The translations under genes were made by a program, and so were the position numbers. 64,000 nucleotides of DNA from Nitrosomonas sp. (GTDB lineage: Bacteria > Pseudomonadota > Gammaproteobacteria > Burkholderiales > Nitrosomonadaceae). The stretch spans positions 248,001 through 312,000 of the forward strand of contig JADJES010000001.1 in assembly GCA_016708955.1 (NCBI GenBank), given 5' to 3'. The notes below the pieces were generated by a model. It had not been told where the DNA came from, ran no database searches, and saw only the letters and a list, made by a program, of their open reading frames with translations. Below are positions 1 to 8,710 of this stretch, piece by piece (positions within the stretch are counted from its first letter, which is position 1; each line of letters starts with the position of its first letter).

Positions 1-107
1 ACAGATGAAATTATAACAAAAACCGTGCGTCGCCGCAATCATATCTTACTGTATTTAAAGGATATATTTCGATTTTTTCCCTACTGTCAACAGGGTCGAT
101 ATCAGTA

Positions 108-195
108 CTATTTTGTCACTCAAGAAAAAATCCCGATAATCCAAAATTCCAGACAATTGAATCATCGGCTCATAAAAAAAGCGTGAAACTCCAGT
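108..195. repeat. 88-bp repeat, inverted relative to the copy at 29996-30083
   Basis: The 88 bases here are the exact reverse complement of 29996-30083. The flanks of the two copies differ, so the ends of the identity are sharp. The other copy truncates a lipoprotein gene in the Rhs island, which suggests a mobile or recombining unit or one end of an insertion sequence. No coding capacity is visible. Confidence 0.9.
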
Positions 196-197
196 AT

Positions 198-230
198 AAT
201 GATTACCTAGCTTACCGCTAGGTAATCATT
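198..230. repeat. perfect 13-bp hairpin next to the 88-bp repeat
   Basis: The arms 198-210 and 218-230 are exact reverse complements around a 7-nt loop. The hairpin lies three bases after the 88-bp repeat. It is followed by a purine-rich ribosome-binding-like stretch (AGGAG) and an ATG at 251. It could be a terminator, an mRNA leader structure or part of a mobile element end. No long T-run follows on either strand. Confidence 0.55.
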
Positions 231-250
231 TATAGGAGAAACCTAGAAAC

Positions 251-370
251 ATGAAAATACCAAAAACAAACCACAATTCCATGTGGCTTTTGTTATAGAC
301 CATAAGTTTCTATTAGTGGTTTTAATGGGAATTCTAATGATTTTAGATAGCCATCAAGCAGGATTATAAT
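251..370 (+). pseudogene. possible small single-pass membrane protein, frame-broken
   Basis: An ATG at 251, with AGGAG about 13 bases upstream, opens a 15-codon frame (MKIPKTNHNSMWLLL) that stops at 296. The +2 frame continues from 298 as DHKFLLVVLMGILMILDS and ends at 370. Joined, they would give a protein of roughly 39 residues with one hydrophobic helix, a layout seen in DUF2933-like small membrane proteins. That family link is only a suggestion. The frame break may be a sequencing indel or real decay. Confidence 0.25.
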
Positions 371-380
371 TAGAGCTTAC

Positions 381-1102
381 TCAGAAATTCAGCGCAAACT
401 TTCCTTCAATTGGAATACGCTCGCGATATTCCTGCCGGCGTTGTGCTTTCAGGCGTTTGATCTCATCTTTGTTTTCAGGTGTACTCTTTGACGGACGTCC
501 CAGTGGTTTGCCTGCAAAGCGGATATGCTTGCATTCCAGATAGCTGCGATTATCACGTGTACATCTCATATTGTTGCCGGTACAGATGGGGTAATACCCA
601 GTAGCGGTGCAATAACCAATTGGGTAACGGTATGGGTGTGCCAAGCGGATATTCCGTCAGCATCGCTTCAATATGATTTAAATTCCGCTGCAGGAACTGC
701 AATTCCTGCCTGATACCGGCACGGCGTTTTCTGTTGGATGGCCGTCTCAGCTTGACTAGGCTGAGATAGGCTTTTCTGGCAATCTCGCGATAAGTGCGCG
801 GCTTCTTTTTCTGTGGGCGATTACTTTTTGCATGCAGTTCATCAATGATACGCTCACTCAATTCACGCGCTTCGTTCAGCAGTCCAAGATCTGTCGGATA
901 GCGTATGGCCTGTTCTGCAACGGTGGCATCCAGTATTAATTTGCCGTGATTGCGCGGCGGCTCATCTGCCAAAGATTGCTCTGCTTCCATTGCGGTACCC
1001 GTGTCGCAGCTGCCTACCTCACCGCTGTTTGATAAGAATCATGCCCGGCGGTGTATCAAATCCTTCGAGTGGCAGTTGCTTTTGGCTGATATAACGAATC
1101 AT
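381..1102 (-). pseudogene. decayed DDE transposase (IS5/IS1182-like)
   Basis: Three reading-frame pieces on the minus strand belong to one transposase. The N-terminal piece starts near 1102 (MIRYISQKQLPLEGFDTP) and stops after about 27 codons. The middle piece (990-553) contains LILDATVAEQAIRYPTDLGL, the segment carrying a catalytic aspartate in this family. The C-terminal piece (644-381) contains GRPSKSTPENKDEIKRLK. Part of the N-terminal half is missing and at least two frame changes separate the pieces, so the gene is inactive. The assignment to IS5 or IS1182 rests on recognised motifs only. Confidence 0.7.
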
Positions 1103-1336
1103 AGTGCACGGTTTTTGGTGTTAATTTACATATTTATGTGCACTATTTTACCAAAAAATACAATATTGTTAAACTCAATCAGTTGGTTATGCTTTTTGAG
1201 TAAGCTCTATTCACATGGCTATGTGAGGTAAAACAGCGATGCATCGAACAATTTCAACATTACAATTTTATTTAATGAAAGCAGCTTCTATTATATGTGT
1301 CTACAATGCGTTTTGTGATAGGTAATTTGCCTGTTA

Positions 1337-1810
1337 ATGATGAATGAGCATACTTTCTATTTGATGGCGCTAGCGATCTCCATTGTTATCGTGACAGCCT
1401 GCGTGGTATTACATTACGAGGCATTGCATTTCTTAAGCCGTACGGTGGGCATACATATGCATAAACGCATTGGGGTGCTAGTGGTGATGCTTGGATTGTT
1501 GGTTGCGCATGTGCTGGAAATTCTTATATTTGCGCTAGGCTATATCGTCATGCAATATGGCCTTGGATTGGGGCATATCACCGGGATGAGTGAAGGTAAT
1601 TTGTTTGATTTTATTTATTTCTCATCCGTTGTGTATACGACGGTCGGATTTGGCGACTTATTGCCGGTTGGAGCCATACGGATATTAACCGCTGCTGAAG
1701 GTTTGGCAGGATTAGCGATGATTACTTGGTCGGCTTCTTTTACCTTTCTGGCGATGCAACGTCTATGGCCGCATTTATTGACACAATCGGACCGCAATTC
1801 TAAAGATTGA
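1337..1810 (+). CDS. two-pore-helix type potassium channel (Ion_trans_2)
   Basis: The 157-residue membrane protein has three hydrophobic segments at about residues 7-27, 45-73 and 115-137. The potassium selectivity filter TVGFGD lies at 102-107, between the last two helices, as in the Ion_trans_2 family of small K+ channels. No cytosolic RCK or nucleotide-binding domain follows, so gating cannot be predicted. Two adjacent ATG codons (1337 and 1340) are possible starts. The gene stands alone and converges on the gene at 2018-3070 across a shared bidirectional terminator. The channel family is clear; the ion specificity is inferred from the filter. Confidence 0.85.
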   Translation: MMNEHTFYLMALAISIVIVTACVVLHYEALHFLSRTVGIHMHKRIGVLVVMLGLLVAHVLEILIFALGYIVMQYGLGLGHITGMSEGNLFDFIYFSSVVYTTVGFGDLLPVGAIRILTAAEGLAGLAMITWSASFTFLAMQRLWPHLLTQSDRNSKD

Positions 1811-1952
1811 CAAAAGCTAGAACAACATTAATTTTGACATTCAAAAAAATAGATAATCTTGAAATGTTGGCGGTAACTGAAAGTTAAGCGTGTGATGCAT
1901 TCACAAATTTCTGAATTCATCACGTAGAAGAAATACCTTATAAATCAATTAA

Positions 1953-2002
1953 AAACTTGGATGGATTGATTTTGTGGAATACAGAACCATCCATCCAAGT
2001 TT
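1953..2002. terminator. bidirectional terminator hairpin
   Basis: Arms 1953-1966 and 1989-2002 are perfectly complementary over 14 bp, with a 22-nt loop. A-rich sequence on one side and T-rich sequence on the other allow Rho-independent termination for the converging genes ending at 1810 (+) and 2018 (-). Confidence 0.8.
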
Positions 2003-2017
2003 GTTTTATTCGGTACT

Positions 2018-3070
2018 TTATTTAAGGCTGCTCATATCCTGATTCAATTTGCTTTTACATTGCTCCACCTTCCCGCCCAAATCTAGCAATCCAGCAGTTC
2101 TCATACATTCGTTATATTCAAATAAAACGTCATTCTTTTTCTGAGCAATTTCTAACGAAGTAGATAAGTGCTTAACTTGCTGAGCAATATTCTTTAAATT
2201 GATATCCGAAATTGTGACGCCAATCCCATCAATACTTTGTTTTGTTTCATCCAGTTTCTTCAATGATTCTTGATTGATTTTTCTGGCCTGCTCAGCAAAA
2301 GCCTGATTGGCTTTGCTGGAGTAATTTTTTAATTCATCAACGTTTTGTTGGGTAATGCCAGCCAATTTCTCCTGATAATTGTTGAGCTCACCTTGAACAA
2401 AGGTATTGATGCCTTCTTTGAAGCCATCCAATGAACTGTCAATTTCCTGCTTAAATGCTTGCATCTTCTTTTCGACTAATTGTTTGACGTCATCATCCAG
2501 CTTCTTCACGATCGTGTCGGAGATTTTTTCAACAGGAGGCCGTGAGTCGATAATTTCTGTTTTGGCTGCATTCAAGCTGGATTTGATGTCATCGGTGAGC
2601 ACTTTTTGCTTATCATCAATTTGGCTAAGCGCATCTCTTTCATTCTCCGCAACCAACCACGAAATCAGCAGAAGATCTTTTTTCTTCTCCTGATCAAGAC
2701 CAAGAATCAGTTGATCCAGCATGCTGGTAGCAACTTCTTTATCCGCGAGATCTTTCAAATGGCTTAAATTAGCAGAATTTAATATGTCCTGCAGGTTGCC
2801 ATGAATCTCTTTAACATTCGCATCTGCTCTGGCTAATACAATCGACTGGCGATAGAGTTCATACGGCAAATAAACCAGTGCCAGGACAGCGCACACAACG
2901 GAAGCTGCAGTTTTCCATCGTTTGTTTTGAATAAAAAAACTCAATCCGAGAAATACTAAAGCTAAAATGAAAACGGGCATTAAAATTTGCACGATCTCTA
3001 GCCAGCCTCTTTCTATCAATGCTTCAATCGAAACAAATTTCAACACTTTGGCAATAAACTCGTTCATCAA
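2018..3070 (-). CDS. hypothetical membrane-anchored coiled-coil protein
   Basis: The 350-residue protein is not recognised. Its N-terminal 75 residues hold two hydrophobic helices (about 26-48 and 55-72). The rest is polar and rich in K, E, D, Q, L and A with heptad-like spacing, so a long coiled coil projecting from the membrane is likely. It contains no catalytic motif I can name. The organisation resembles membrane-anchored scaffold, RmuC-like or methyl-accepting proteins, but neither an HCD signature nor a nuclease core is visible. It is a single gene flanked by a terminator and a REP-like hairpin. Confidence 0.6.
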   Translation of the reverse strand: MMNEFIAKVLKFVSIEALIERGWLEIVQILMPVFILALVFLGLSFFIQNKRWKTAASVVCAVLALVYLPYELYRQSIVLARADANVKEIHGNLQDILNSANLSHLKDLADKEVATSMLDQLILGLDQEKKKDLLLISWLVAENERDALSQIDDKQKVLTDDIKSSLNAAKTEIIDSRPPVEKISDTIVKKLDDDVKQLVEKKMQAFKQEIDSSLDGFKEGINTFVQGELNNYQEKLAGITQQNVDELKNYSSKANQAFAEQARKINQESLKKLDETKQSIDGIGVTISDINLKNIAQQVKHLSTSLEIAQKKNDVLFEYNECMRTAGLLDLGGKVEQCKSKLNQDMSSLK

Positions 3071-3265
3071 TGACTCCCCGTACGACGAAAAATGTAATTA
3101 AACGTAACAGCTTTTTTTAGGATACTGATAATTTATCATGGTATATCCGATTTGATTGAACAAACTTTGGAATTTGTTACTGCGTGTGTAAGCTGGACAC
3201 ACGTGTACCCAGTAAGAAATTTCATCGGGGAGAAATATGCGCATATCTGGATGTTGCATCCTAAA

Positions 3266-3318
3266 AAATGTAGTGCGGGTTAGTGATGCGTAAGCATCGC
3301 GTAACCCACCCTACATTT
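3266..3318. repeat. REP-like imperfect palindrome
   Basis: An imperfect palindrome of about 53 bases has outer arms AAATGTAG and CTACATTT, middle arms GGGTTA and TAACCC, and a GATGCGTAAGCATC core. Similar intergenic hairpins containing GTGGGTTA..TAACCCAC are common in proteobacteria and are often mobilised by RAYT transposases. It lies just downstream of darP and could also end its transcript. Confidence 0.7.
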
Positions 3319-3326
3319 CTTTCTTC

Positions 3327-3839
3327 TCAGGTTTTGGCGATAATTTCTTGTAACTCTTGAAACAATAAGCGAAAGCTTTTTGGCGGTTTATCAGCTGCTT
3401 TTTCCTTGTGTGCACTACGGATCAGCAGCCTCAGGCGCTGTAAGTCGGCTTGCGGGTATTTCTGCGCAAACTCGGTGAGTGCATGCTCATCAGCGAGAAG
3501 ACGTTCGCGCCAGCGTTCGAGCTGATGCAACCGAGCGGTTTGGTGCACCGATACCTGATGCCAGGAATCGAGCTTTTGTTGGATCGGCAGTGCATCAATT
3601 TCGCGCATCAAGCGGCCTATGTATTGCATTTGCCGGCGGCGTGCACCGTGCTTATTCATGGGCCTGGCAAGGTTGATGGCGTCGACTAAAATTTCCGGCA
3701 GATCAAACTCGCTCAATTTCTTTTGATCCAGCTCTACCAGTTGCTCGCCAATTTCCTGCAATGCGTGCATGTCTTTCTTGCGCCGGGTTTTGCTCGGCGC
3801 TGTGTCTTGTTCGATATCGTTTTCCGGGGTATTTTGCAC
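3327..3839 (-). CDS. darP: ribosome biogenesis factor DarP (YjgA, DUF615)
   Basis: The 170-residue protein matches the DUF615/YjgA family in length and sequence. It has a charged N-terminus, then the conserved region EIGEQLVELDQKKLSEFDLP, a RRRQMQYIGRLMRE helix at about residues 65-80, and a helical C-terminus. DarP joins late 50S ribosomal subunit assembly intermediates in the cytoplasm. It diverges from pmbA with about 135 bases between the starts, an arrangement common in Gram-negative bacteria. The full family length is present and no defects are seen. Confidence 0.92.
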   Translation of the reverse strand: MQNTPENDIEQDTAPSKTRRKKDMHALQEIGEQLVELDQKKLSEFDLPEILVDAINLARPMNKHGARRRQMQYIGRLMREIDALPIQQKLDSWHQVSVHQTARLHQLERWRERLLADEHALTEFAQKYPQADLQRLRLLIRSAHKEKAADKPPKSFRLLFQELQEIIAKT

Positions 3840-3973
3840 GGTAACCTGTGTAATGCGGTGTCAAGAAGCTGCTATCATAGCGCTTTACAGGAATATTTTC
3901 GCCTTTGATTTGTTTTCACGATTGAAACTTTTTATCTAAAATCCAGTTTAAATTCTCTGCCACAACGCTATTT

Positions 3974-5332
3974 ATGAACAATTTACCCGTTTCAGATTCC
4001 CGATTCTCTTATTTGCTGAGCACACTGCAACAAATCGCCCAAGACATTTTGGCGCATGCCAAGAAAGGCGGTGCAACTGCTTGTGAAACCAATGTCTCCG
4101 ATGGTTTTGGTCAAAACGTTACAGTGCGCCAGGATGCGGTTGAAACGATTGAATACAATCGTGATAAAGGACTGTCGGTGACAGTTTATATCGGGCAGAA
4201 GCGCGGCCATGCCAGCACCTCCGATTTCTCGCCGCAAGCTATCAGTGATACGGTTGCGGCAGCATTGTCGATTGCCCGCTATACCGCGGACGACGACTGT
4301 GCCGGATTGGCGGAAGTAGAATTGCTAGCAAAAAATTATCCGGATTTGAATTTGTATTACCCTTGGCAAATCACAGTTGAAGAAGCTATCGAACTGGCTA
4401 AAGAGTGCGAACAAGCGGCCTATGCGGTTGATAAGCGCATAACAAATTCCGAGGGTGCCACGGTTTCAGTCAGTGAATCGCAATTTATCTATGCCAATAG
4501 CCTGGGCTTTATGGGGGGATACCCGCTTTCCCGCCATAGTATCAGTTGTGCCATGATCGCTGAACAGGGCGACAGCAAGCAACGGGATTATTGGTATAGC
4601 GTTGCGCGTGATGCCGCTGATCTGGAAGCAGTGAAAAGTATCGGAAAAAAAGCCGGTATGCGTAGCGCGGCACGCCTGGGCGCAAGGAAAATTGCCACCT
4701 GTGAAGTGCCGGTATTGTTTGAAGCGCCAATCGCTTCCGGTTTGATCGGACATTTCGCTTCGGCGGTGAGCGGCGGCAACCTTTACCGGAAATCTTCCTT
4801 TTTGCTGGATAGCATCGGACAACAGGTTTTTGCACCCGATATTCAGATTCTTGAATTGCCGCATCTGCACAAAGGCTTGGCCAGCAGCGCATTTGACGAT
4901 GACGGCGTGGCGACGGTCGAGCGCAAGGTGGTGGAAAATGGCATCGTGCAAGGTTATTTTCTGAGCAGTTATTCGGCTCGGAAACTGGGATTGCGCACAA
5001 CTGGAAACGCCGGCGGCACGCATAATCTGATTATGCGGAATGCGGCACCGATGCGTTTTGATGCGCTATTAAAGAAAATGGGTACTGGCTTGCTGTTAAC
5101 GGAGTTGATGGGACATGGTATCAATGCGGTGACGGGCGATTATTCGCGCGGCGCTTCCGGTTTTTGGGTGGAGAACGGGGCGATCAGTTACCCGGTTGAG
5201 GAAATCACCATTGCTGGAAATTTGAGAGACATGCTTCGGGGAATTTTGGCGATTGGCGACGACGTCATAGTGCGCGGATCCAAACAGTGCGGGTCGGTTT
5301 TGATCGACCGCATGACCATAGCCGGTGGTTGA
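3974..5332 (+). CDS. pmbA: metalloprotease PmbA/TldE subunit
   Basis: The 452-residue protein has the full length of PmbA/TldE. Hallmarks are VRQDAVETIEYNRDKGLSV near residue 55 and the C-terminal LMGHGINAVTGDYSRGASGF stretch at about 380-400. TldE pairs with TldD to form a cytosolic protease. TldD carries the HExxxH zinc site and TldE is the partner lacking it, and no such site is seen here. The complex matures peptides such as microcins and degrades CcdA. tldD is not in the window. The ATG at 3974 lies downstream of an AT-rich leader. The gene end is followed directly by a transposase remnant. Confidence 0.92.
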   Translation: MNNLPVSDSRFSYLLSTLQQIAQDILAHAKKGGATACETNVSDGFGQNVTVRQDAVETIEYNRDKGLSVTVYIGQKRGHASTSDFSPQAISDTVAAALSIARYTADDDCAGLAEVELLAKNYPDLNLYYPWQITVEEAIELAKECEQAAYAVDKRITNSEGATVSVSESQFIYANSLGFMGGYPLSRHSISCAMIAEQGDSKQRDYWYSVARDAADLEAVKSIGKKAGMRSAARLGARKIATCEVPVLFEAPIASGLIGHFASAVSGGNLYRKSSFLLDSIGQQVFAPDIQILELPHLHKGLASSAFDDDGVATVERKVVENGIVQGYFLSSYSARKLGLRTTGNAGGTHNLIMRNAAPMRFDALLKKMGTGLLLTELMGHGINAVTGDYSRGASGFWVENGAISYPVEEITIAGNLRDMLRGILAIGDDVIVRGSKQCGSVLIDRMTIAGG

Positions 5333-5349
5333 AAACGTTGCATGGATGG

Positions 5350-5775
5350 GTCGTTTCAACATTAATCCTTAAAATGGCACTGATCCCTGGTTTTACGCGC
5401 AAAGCGGTTTTTGACTGGGCTAGCGCTGACCTCGCACCAGGTTGTATAGTCACTTCCGATGGATTGGGTTGTTTTGCCGGGGTTACTGATGCCGGCTGCC
5501 AACACCGGGCAATCGTCGCGGACGGTCGCAAACCCAAAGAATTACCAGAATTCAACTGGATCAACACGGTCTTGGGCAACCTCAAAACCAGCCTGGGCGG
5601 CGCTTATCATGCATTCGATTTCGCCAAATACGGAGCCCGTTACCTCGGTGCGTTTGTTTACCGTTTCAACCGGTGCTTCCATCTTGAAGCGCTCCCTCTA
5701 CGTCTGTTCGTCGCTGCAGCCACTCTCGGGCCTCGCCCGGCACGTTGGCTCCGGCAAGCTGCAGAATCTTTCTAA
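5350..5775 (+). pseudogene. 3' remnant of an IS1595 (ISXO2-like) transposase
   Basis: One frame encodes the C-terminal part of an ISXO2-like DDE transposase. It includes a catalytic aspartate in CIVTSDGLGCFAGV and the family-typical block WINTVLGNLKTSLGGAYHAF followed by FAKYGARYLGAFVYRFNR. The 5' half (zinc ribbon and first catalytic region) is missing, because the frame runs back into the end of pmbA. The element therefore inserted or recombined right behind pmbA and was then truncated. The remaining bases to 5997 hold no gene I can recognise. Confidence 0.8.
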
Positions 5776-5997
5776 TCAGGTTAATAGATGTCCTTTTGGG
5801 TTTTCGGTTCCACCGTACTTTGGGTAGACCGGATGATAGTGTGCCGACTCCTTCTGGTAAGAGGCATCAATCGCAATTAGGCTTCTTTCGCCAAGATTGG
5901 GCATATATTTTATGAGACGACTTTGGACAAACTATTTATTAATTATATTGTTTTATTGGATTATTTTGACTTTGTTGGATTGTTTTGGATGATATTT

Positions 5998-6090
5998 TGG
6001 CGGAGAGGATGGGATTCGAACCCATGTGCCAGGTTACCCTGACCAACTGATTTCGAGTCAGCGCCGTTGTGACCGCTTCGGTACCTCTCC
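5998..6090 (-). tRNA. tRNA-Ser (anticodon CGA)
   Basis: Read on the minus strand, a 7-bp acceptor stem (GGAGAGG with CCTCTCC) encloses a class II tRNA with a long variable arm. The anticodon stem-loop is GCTGA-CTCGAAA-TCAGT, giving anticodon CGA, which reads UCG. The T arm contains GGTTCGAATCC. The 3' CCA is encoded at 5998-6000. The long variable arm and anticodon together identify a serine tRNA. Confidence 0.95.
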
Positions 6091-6106
6091 GGTTTCTGGA
6101 AATAAT

Positions 6107-6141
6107 ACACCCGTTTGATTCATCTTAGTTCAAACGGGTGT
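6107..6141 (-). terminator. rpoH terminator
   Basis: A perfect 12-bp stem (6107-6118 with 6130-6141) surrounds an 11-nt loop. It lies 24 bases after the rpoH stop and before the tRNA-Ser gene. On the minus strand it is followed by a short T/A-rich tract (ATTATTT). It should end the rpoH transcript. Confidence 0.75.
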
Positions 6142-6164
6142 AGAAACTGATGCAAGCCCTGCTC

Positions 6165-7010
6165 TTAAGCACTTGCTACCATAACTTCACGCATTTTCTG
6201 TAGCGCTTTAACTTCAATCTGACGGACGCGTTCTGCGGATACGCCCAGCTCATCAGCCAGTTCATGCAGGGTGGCCGTATCTTTTTCACTTAACCAGCGA
6301 GCTTTGATGATGTGACGACTTCGATCATCCAGGCAGGCCAACGATTGTTGCAAACCTTTTTCACGTAAGAAGCTGATCTGCTCACTCTCCAGAATTTTTG
6401 AGGGTTCTACGCCGTCTGTCAGATAGCTGATCGGACTGAAAGTGTCATCCTCGTCGTCCGACATCGGTTCCAGCGAAATATCCGAGCCATTGAATCGCTT
6501 TTCCATTTCGACCACTTCTTCGGATTTGACGCCAAGTTGTGTCGCCATCGCCTCTACTTCCCGCGGATTCAGTGTGTCCAAACCCTGCTTCATGCTGCGC
6601 AAGTTAAAGAATAGTTTACGCTGCTGCTTGGTGGTGGCAATTTTAACCAAACGCCAGTTACGCATAATAAATTCATGGATCTCAGCTTTAATCCAATGCA
6701 CTGCAAAAGACACGAGGCGTACGCCACGCTCAGGATCAAAGCGTTTGACTGCCTTCATTAGACCGATATTGCCTTCCTGAATCAAATCGGCTTGTGGAAG
6801 ACCATATCCTTTGTAACCACGCGCTATTGCAACCACAAAACGCAAATGCGACAAAATTAATTTTTGCGCAGCTTCAATATCGCCCTGATTCCACAGGCGC
6901 CGCGCCAAACTGCTCTCTTCCTCTTGGGATAGAATAGGGAAAGAATTAGCAGACTGAATATAACTTTCAAGACTTCCTCCCAGCGAAGGGAGTGTTAAAG
7001 CATTCGTCAT
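6165..7010 (-). CDS. rpoH: RNA polymerase sigma-32 factor RpoH
   Basis: The 281-residue protein has sigma region 2 (GDIEAAQKLILSHLRFVVAI, then LPQADLIQEGNIGLMKAVKR), the RpoH box QRKLFFNLR at about residues 128-136 and region 4 with a helix-turn-helix near the C-terminus (ELADELGVSAERVRQIEVKA). RpoH directs transcription of heat-shock genes. The ATG at 7010 is preceded by AGGAG about 10 bases upstream. A sigma-70-type promoter overlapped by a CIRCE operator lies 50-80 bases upstream, so HrcA should repress it, linking the two heat-shock circuits. It follows ftsX in the usual ftsYEX-rpoH order but has its own promoter. Confidence 0.97.
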   Translation of the reverse strand: MTNALTLPSLGGSLESYIQSANSFPILSQEEESSLARRLWNQGDIEAAQKLILSHLRFVVAIARGYKGYGLPQADLIQEGNIGLMKAVKRFDPERGVRLVSFAVHWIKAEIHEFIMRNWRLVKIATTKQQRKLFFNLRSMKQGLDTLNPREVEAMATQLGVKSEEVVEMEKRFNGSDISLEPMSDDEDDTFSPISYLTDGVEPSKILESEQISFLREKGLQQSLACLDDRSRHIIKARWLSEKDTATLHELADELGVSAERVRQIEVKALQKMREVMVASA

Positions 7011-7060
7011 TATAATAATCTCCTGATTATGGTTTGTGCCTAACTTTATCTTTTGAATTT

Positions 7061-7090
7061 ATTTTAGCACTCAGCTAATAAGAGTGCCAA
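7061..7090 (-). promoter_or_regulatory. rpoH promoter overlapped by a CIRCE (HrcA) operator
   Basis: On the minus strand a -35 box TTGGCA (7085-7090) and a -10 box TAAAAT (7061-7066) are separated by 18 bases. The same sequence (7064-7090) forms the CIRCE inverted repeat: TTGGCACTC, nine bases, then GAGTGCTAA. It differs from the consensus TTAGCACTC-N9-GAGTGCTAA at one position. CIRCE is bound by the HrcA repressor. Its placement between the -35 and -10 boxes implies that HrcA blocks RNA polymerase. Confidence 0.88.
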
Positions 7091-7124
7091 ATTTTTAAAA
7101 AGTTTCGTTACCAAGCACTTCCAC

Positions 7125-8036
7125 TTACCTTGGTTCTATTTGCCAGAGATGGTTCGCAACGGATAGGCGCGCACCAAGCCATCCCAGCCAGGCTGAAAAC
7201 AATAACAAGCTGATGCTATCAGATGGAGAAAGCTGCTGGAGTTGCAAATCAAAGTCATAAAGTAGTGCAAGTGTACCTAGTTCTTCATTCAGTGTATGTA
7301 TGGCTAATGTCATGATAAGCCATGCGGTGGCACCGCCAGCCAGTCCCTGAATGGCACCAAAATAAAGAAATGGGCGTCGGATAAAGCTGTCGGTTGCGCC
7401 TATTAATTTGGATATCTCGATTTCATCCCGTTTGGTAAGAATTTGCAAGCGGATAGTATTAAACATGATGGCGATAATTGCGACACTCAGCAGCGTTGCT
7501 AGCATCAATACAACAAAACGTCCCAGTTTGAACAATGCGTTCAGGCGTTCGGCCCAGGCAGAGTCAAATTGCACATGTTCGATTTCCGGCCAGCTTTGCA
7601 TTGTTGCACGTAATTTCTCCAGATTTTCAGGCATGTTTTCCAAGGTATGCACAATAAAAGCATCTGGTAGCGGATTACGCGCCAGGTTGACACTGATATC
7701 AGCAAGCCCATTACTTTGCTGTAATTGATGCAGAGCAGCGTCTTTCGAAATGAACTGGAAGCTTAAAATCTGTGAATCTTTTTCCATCCGTTGTTTGACA
7801 CTTTCAATATCTTCTTTCTTAATATCCAGCTTAAGAAACAAACTCATTTGCGGGGAGCTCACCGTTTGTCCGGAAATGGCGCTCAGATTTTCCATGAGTA
7901 CATAAACACCCGTTGGCAAACTCAATGCGATACCCATCACGATGACACTGAGCAAGCTCGTAACAGGCGTAGCAATCAGCCGCTTGAGCGTGAGAAAAAA
8001 TACGAAGCCATGTTGCATCAACCATGCGCGTATCAT
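7125..8036 (-). CDS. ftsX: cell division protein FtsX
   Basis: The 303-residue inner-membrane protein has one N-terminal helix (about residues 18-48), a periplasmic domain (about 50-170) and three C-terminal helices, the FtsX topology. FtsX forms an ABC-type complex with FtsE that activates peptidoglycan hydrolases at the division septum through its periplasmic domain. The motif KRDEIEISKLIGATDSFIRR, a conserved cytoplasmic segment, is present at about 202-221. Its start overlaps the ftsE stop by four bases, which indicates translational coupling. Confidence 0.95.
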   Translation of the reverse strand: MIRAWLMQHGFVFFLTLKRLIATPVTSLLSVIVMGIALSLPTGVYVLMENLSAISGQTVSSPQMSLFLKLDIKKEDIESVKQRMEKDSQILSFQFISKDAALHQLQQSNGLADISVNLARNPLPDAFIVHTLENMPENLEKLRATMQSWPEIEHVQFDSAWAERLNALFKLGRFVVLMLATLLSVAIIAIMFNTIRLQILTKRDEIEISKLIGATDSFIRRPFLYFGAIQGLAGGATAWLIMTLAIHTLNEELGTLALLYDFDLQLQQLSPSDSISLLLFSAWLGWLGARLSVANHLWQIEPR

Positions 8037-8686
8037 ACTGCCAATTTTCCTTGTTTCAGCGACAAAATACGATGTTCCGTGTCCCTCAATAAGGATGCAT
8101 CATGAGTTGCAATCAGCACAGTGACGCCCACCTGATTGAATGATGTGAACATTGACATAATATCCTGAGCATATTCGATATCCAGATTACCGGTTGGCTC
8201 ATCCGCAATGAGAATGCTCGGACGATGAACCACGGCACGCGCAATACATAATCGCTGTCTTTCTCCGCCTGATAACGCAATGGGCATGGCTTTTTCTTTT
8301 TTTAACAGACCAACTTTATCAAGCGCTGCACGTACTCGGCCAGCTATTGTTTTGCTATCAAAGTTACTGATTTGCAGGGGCAATAATACATTGTCAAAAA
8401 CATTTCGATCAAACAAGAGCTTGTGATCCTGGAAAATAAATCCGATCTTGCGGCGTAAATACGGGATAGCGCCCAGCTTGAGTTGCGCGATGTTTTGCCC
8501 GCTGAGCGTAATCGTGCCGGAAGTCGGGCGCTCTATCGCAGCAATCAACTTTAATAACGTGCTTTTGCCCGCACCTGAGTGACCGGTCAGAAACACCATT
8601 TCACCGGATTCAACCGTAAAATCAATGTTATTCAGCGCAACATAACCATCCGGATAACGTTTGGAAACATTTTTGAAGATGATCAT
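8033..8686 (-). CDS. ftsE: cell division ATP-binding protein FtsE
   Basis: The 217-residue ABC ATPase has Walker A GHSGAGKS (about residues 35-42), ABC signature LSGGERQR, Walker B LIADEPTGNLD and the H-loop ATHD. FtsE powers or gates FtsX at the septum. It sits between ftsY and ftsX in the conserved order and overlaps ftsX by four bases. Length and motifs are complete. Confidence 0.97.
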   Translation of the reverse strand: MIIFKNVSKRYPDGYVALNNIDFTVESGEMVFLTGHSGAGKSTLLKLIAAIERPTSGTITLSGQNIAQLKLGAIPYLRRKIGFIFQDHKLLFDRNVFDNVLLPLQISNFDSKTIAGRVRAALDKVGLLKKEKAMPIALSGGERQRLCIARAVVHRPSILIADEPTGNLDIEYAQDIMSMFTSFNQVGVTVLIATHDASLLRDTEHRILSLKQGKLAV

Positions 8687-8710
8687 ACTATCGCCATATA
8701 CAAATAACCA

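Noticed and set aside
950..1231. 93-codon plus-strand frame over the first transposase remnant
   Set aside because: It overlaps the decayed transposase on the other strand and has no protein features.
4466..5023. 185-codon minus-strand frame inside pmbA
   Set aside because: It is fully antisense to a well-supported family gene and its Cys/His-rich composition is typical of a shadow frame.
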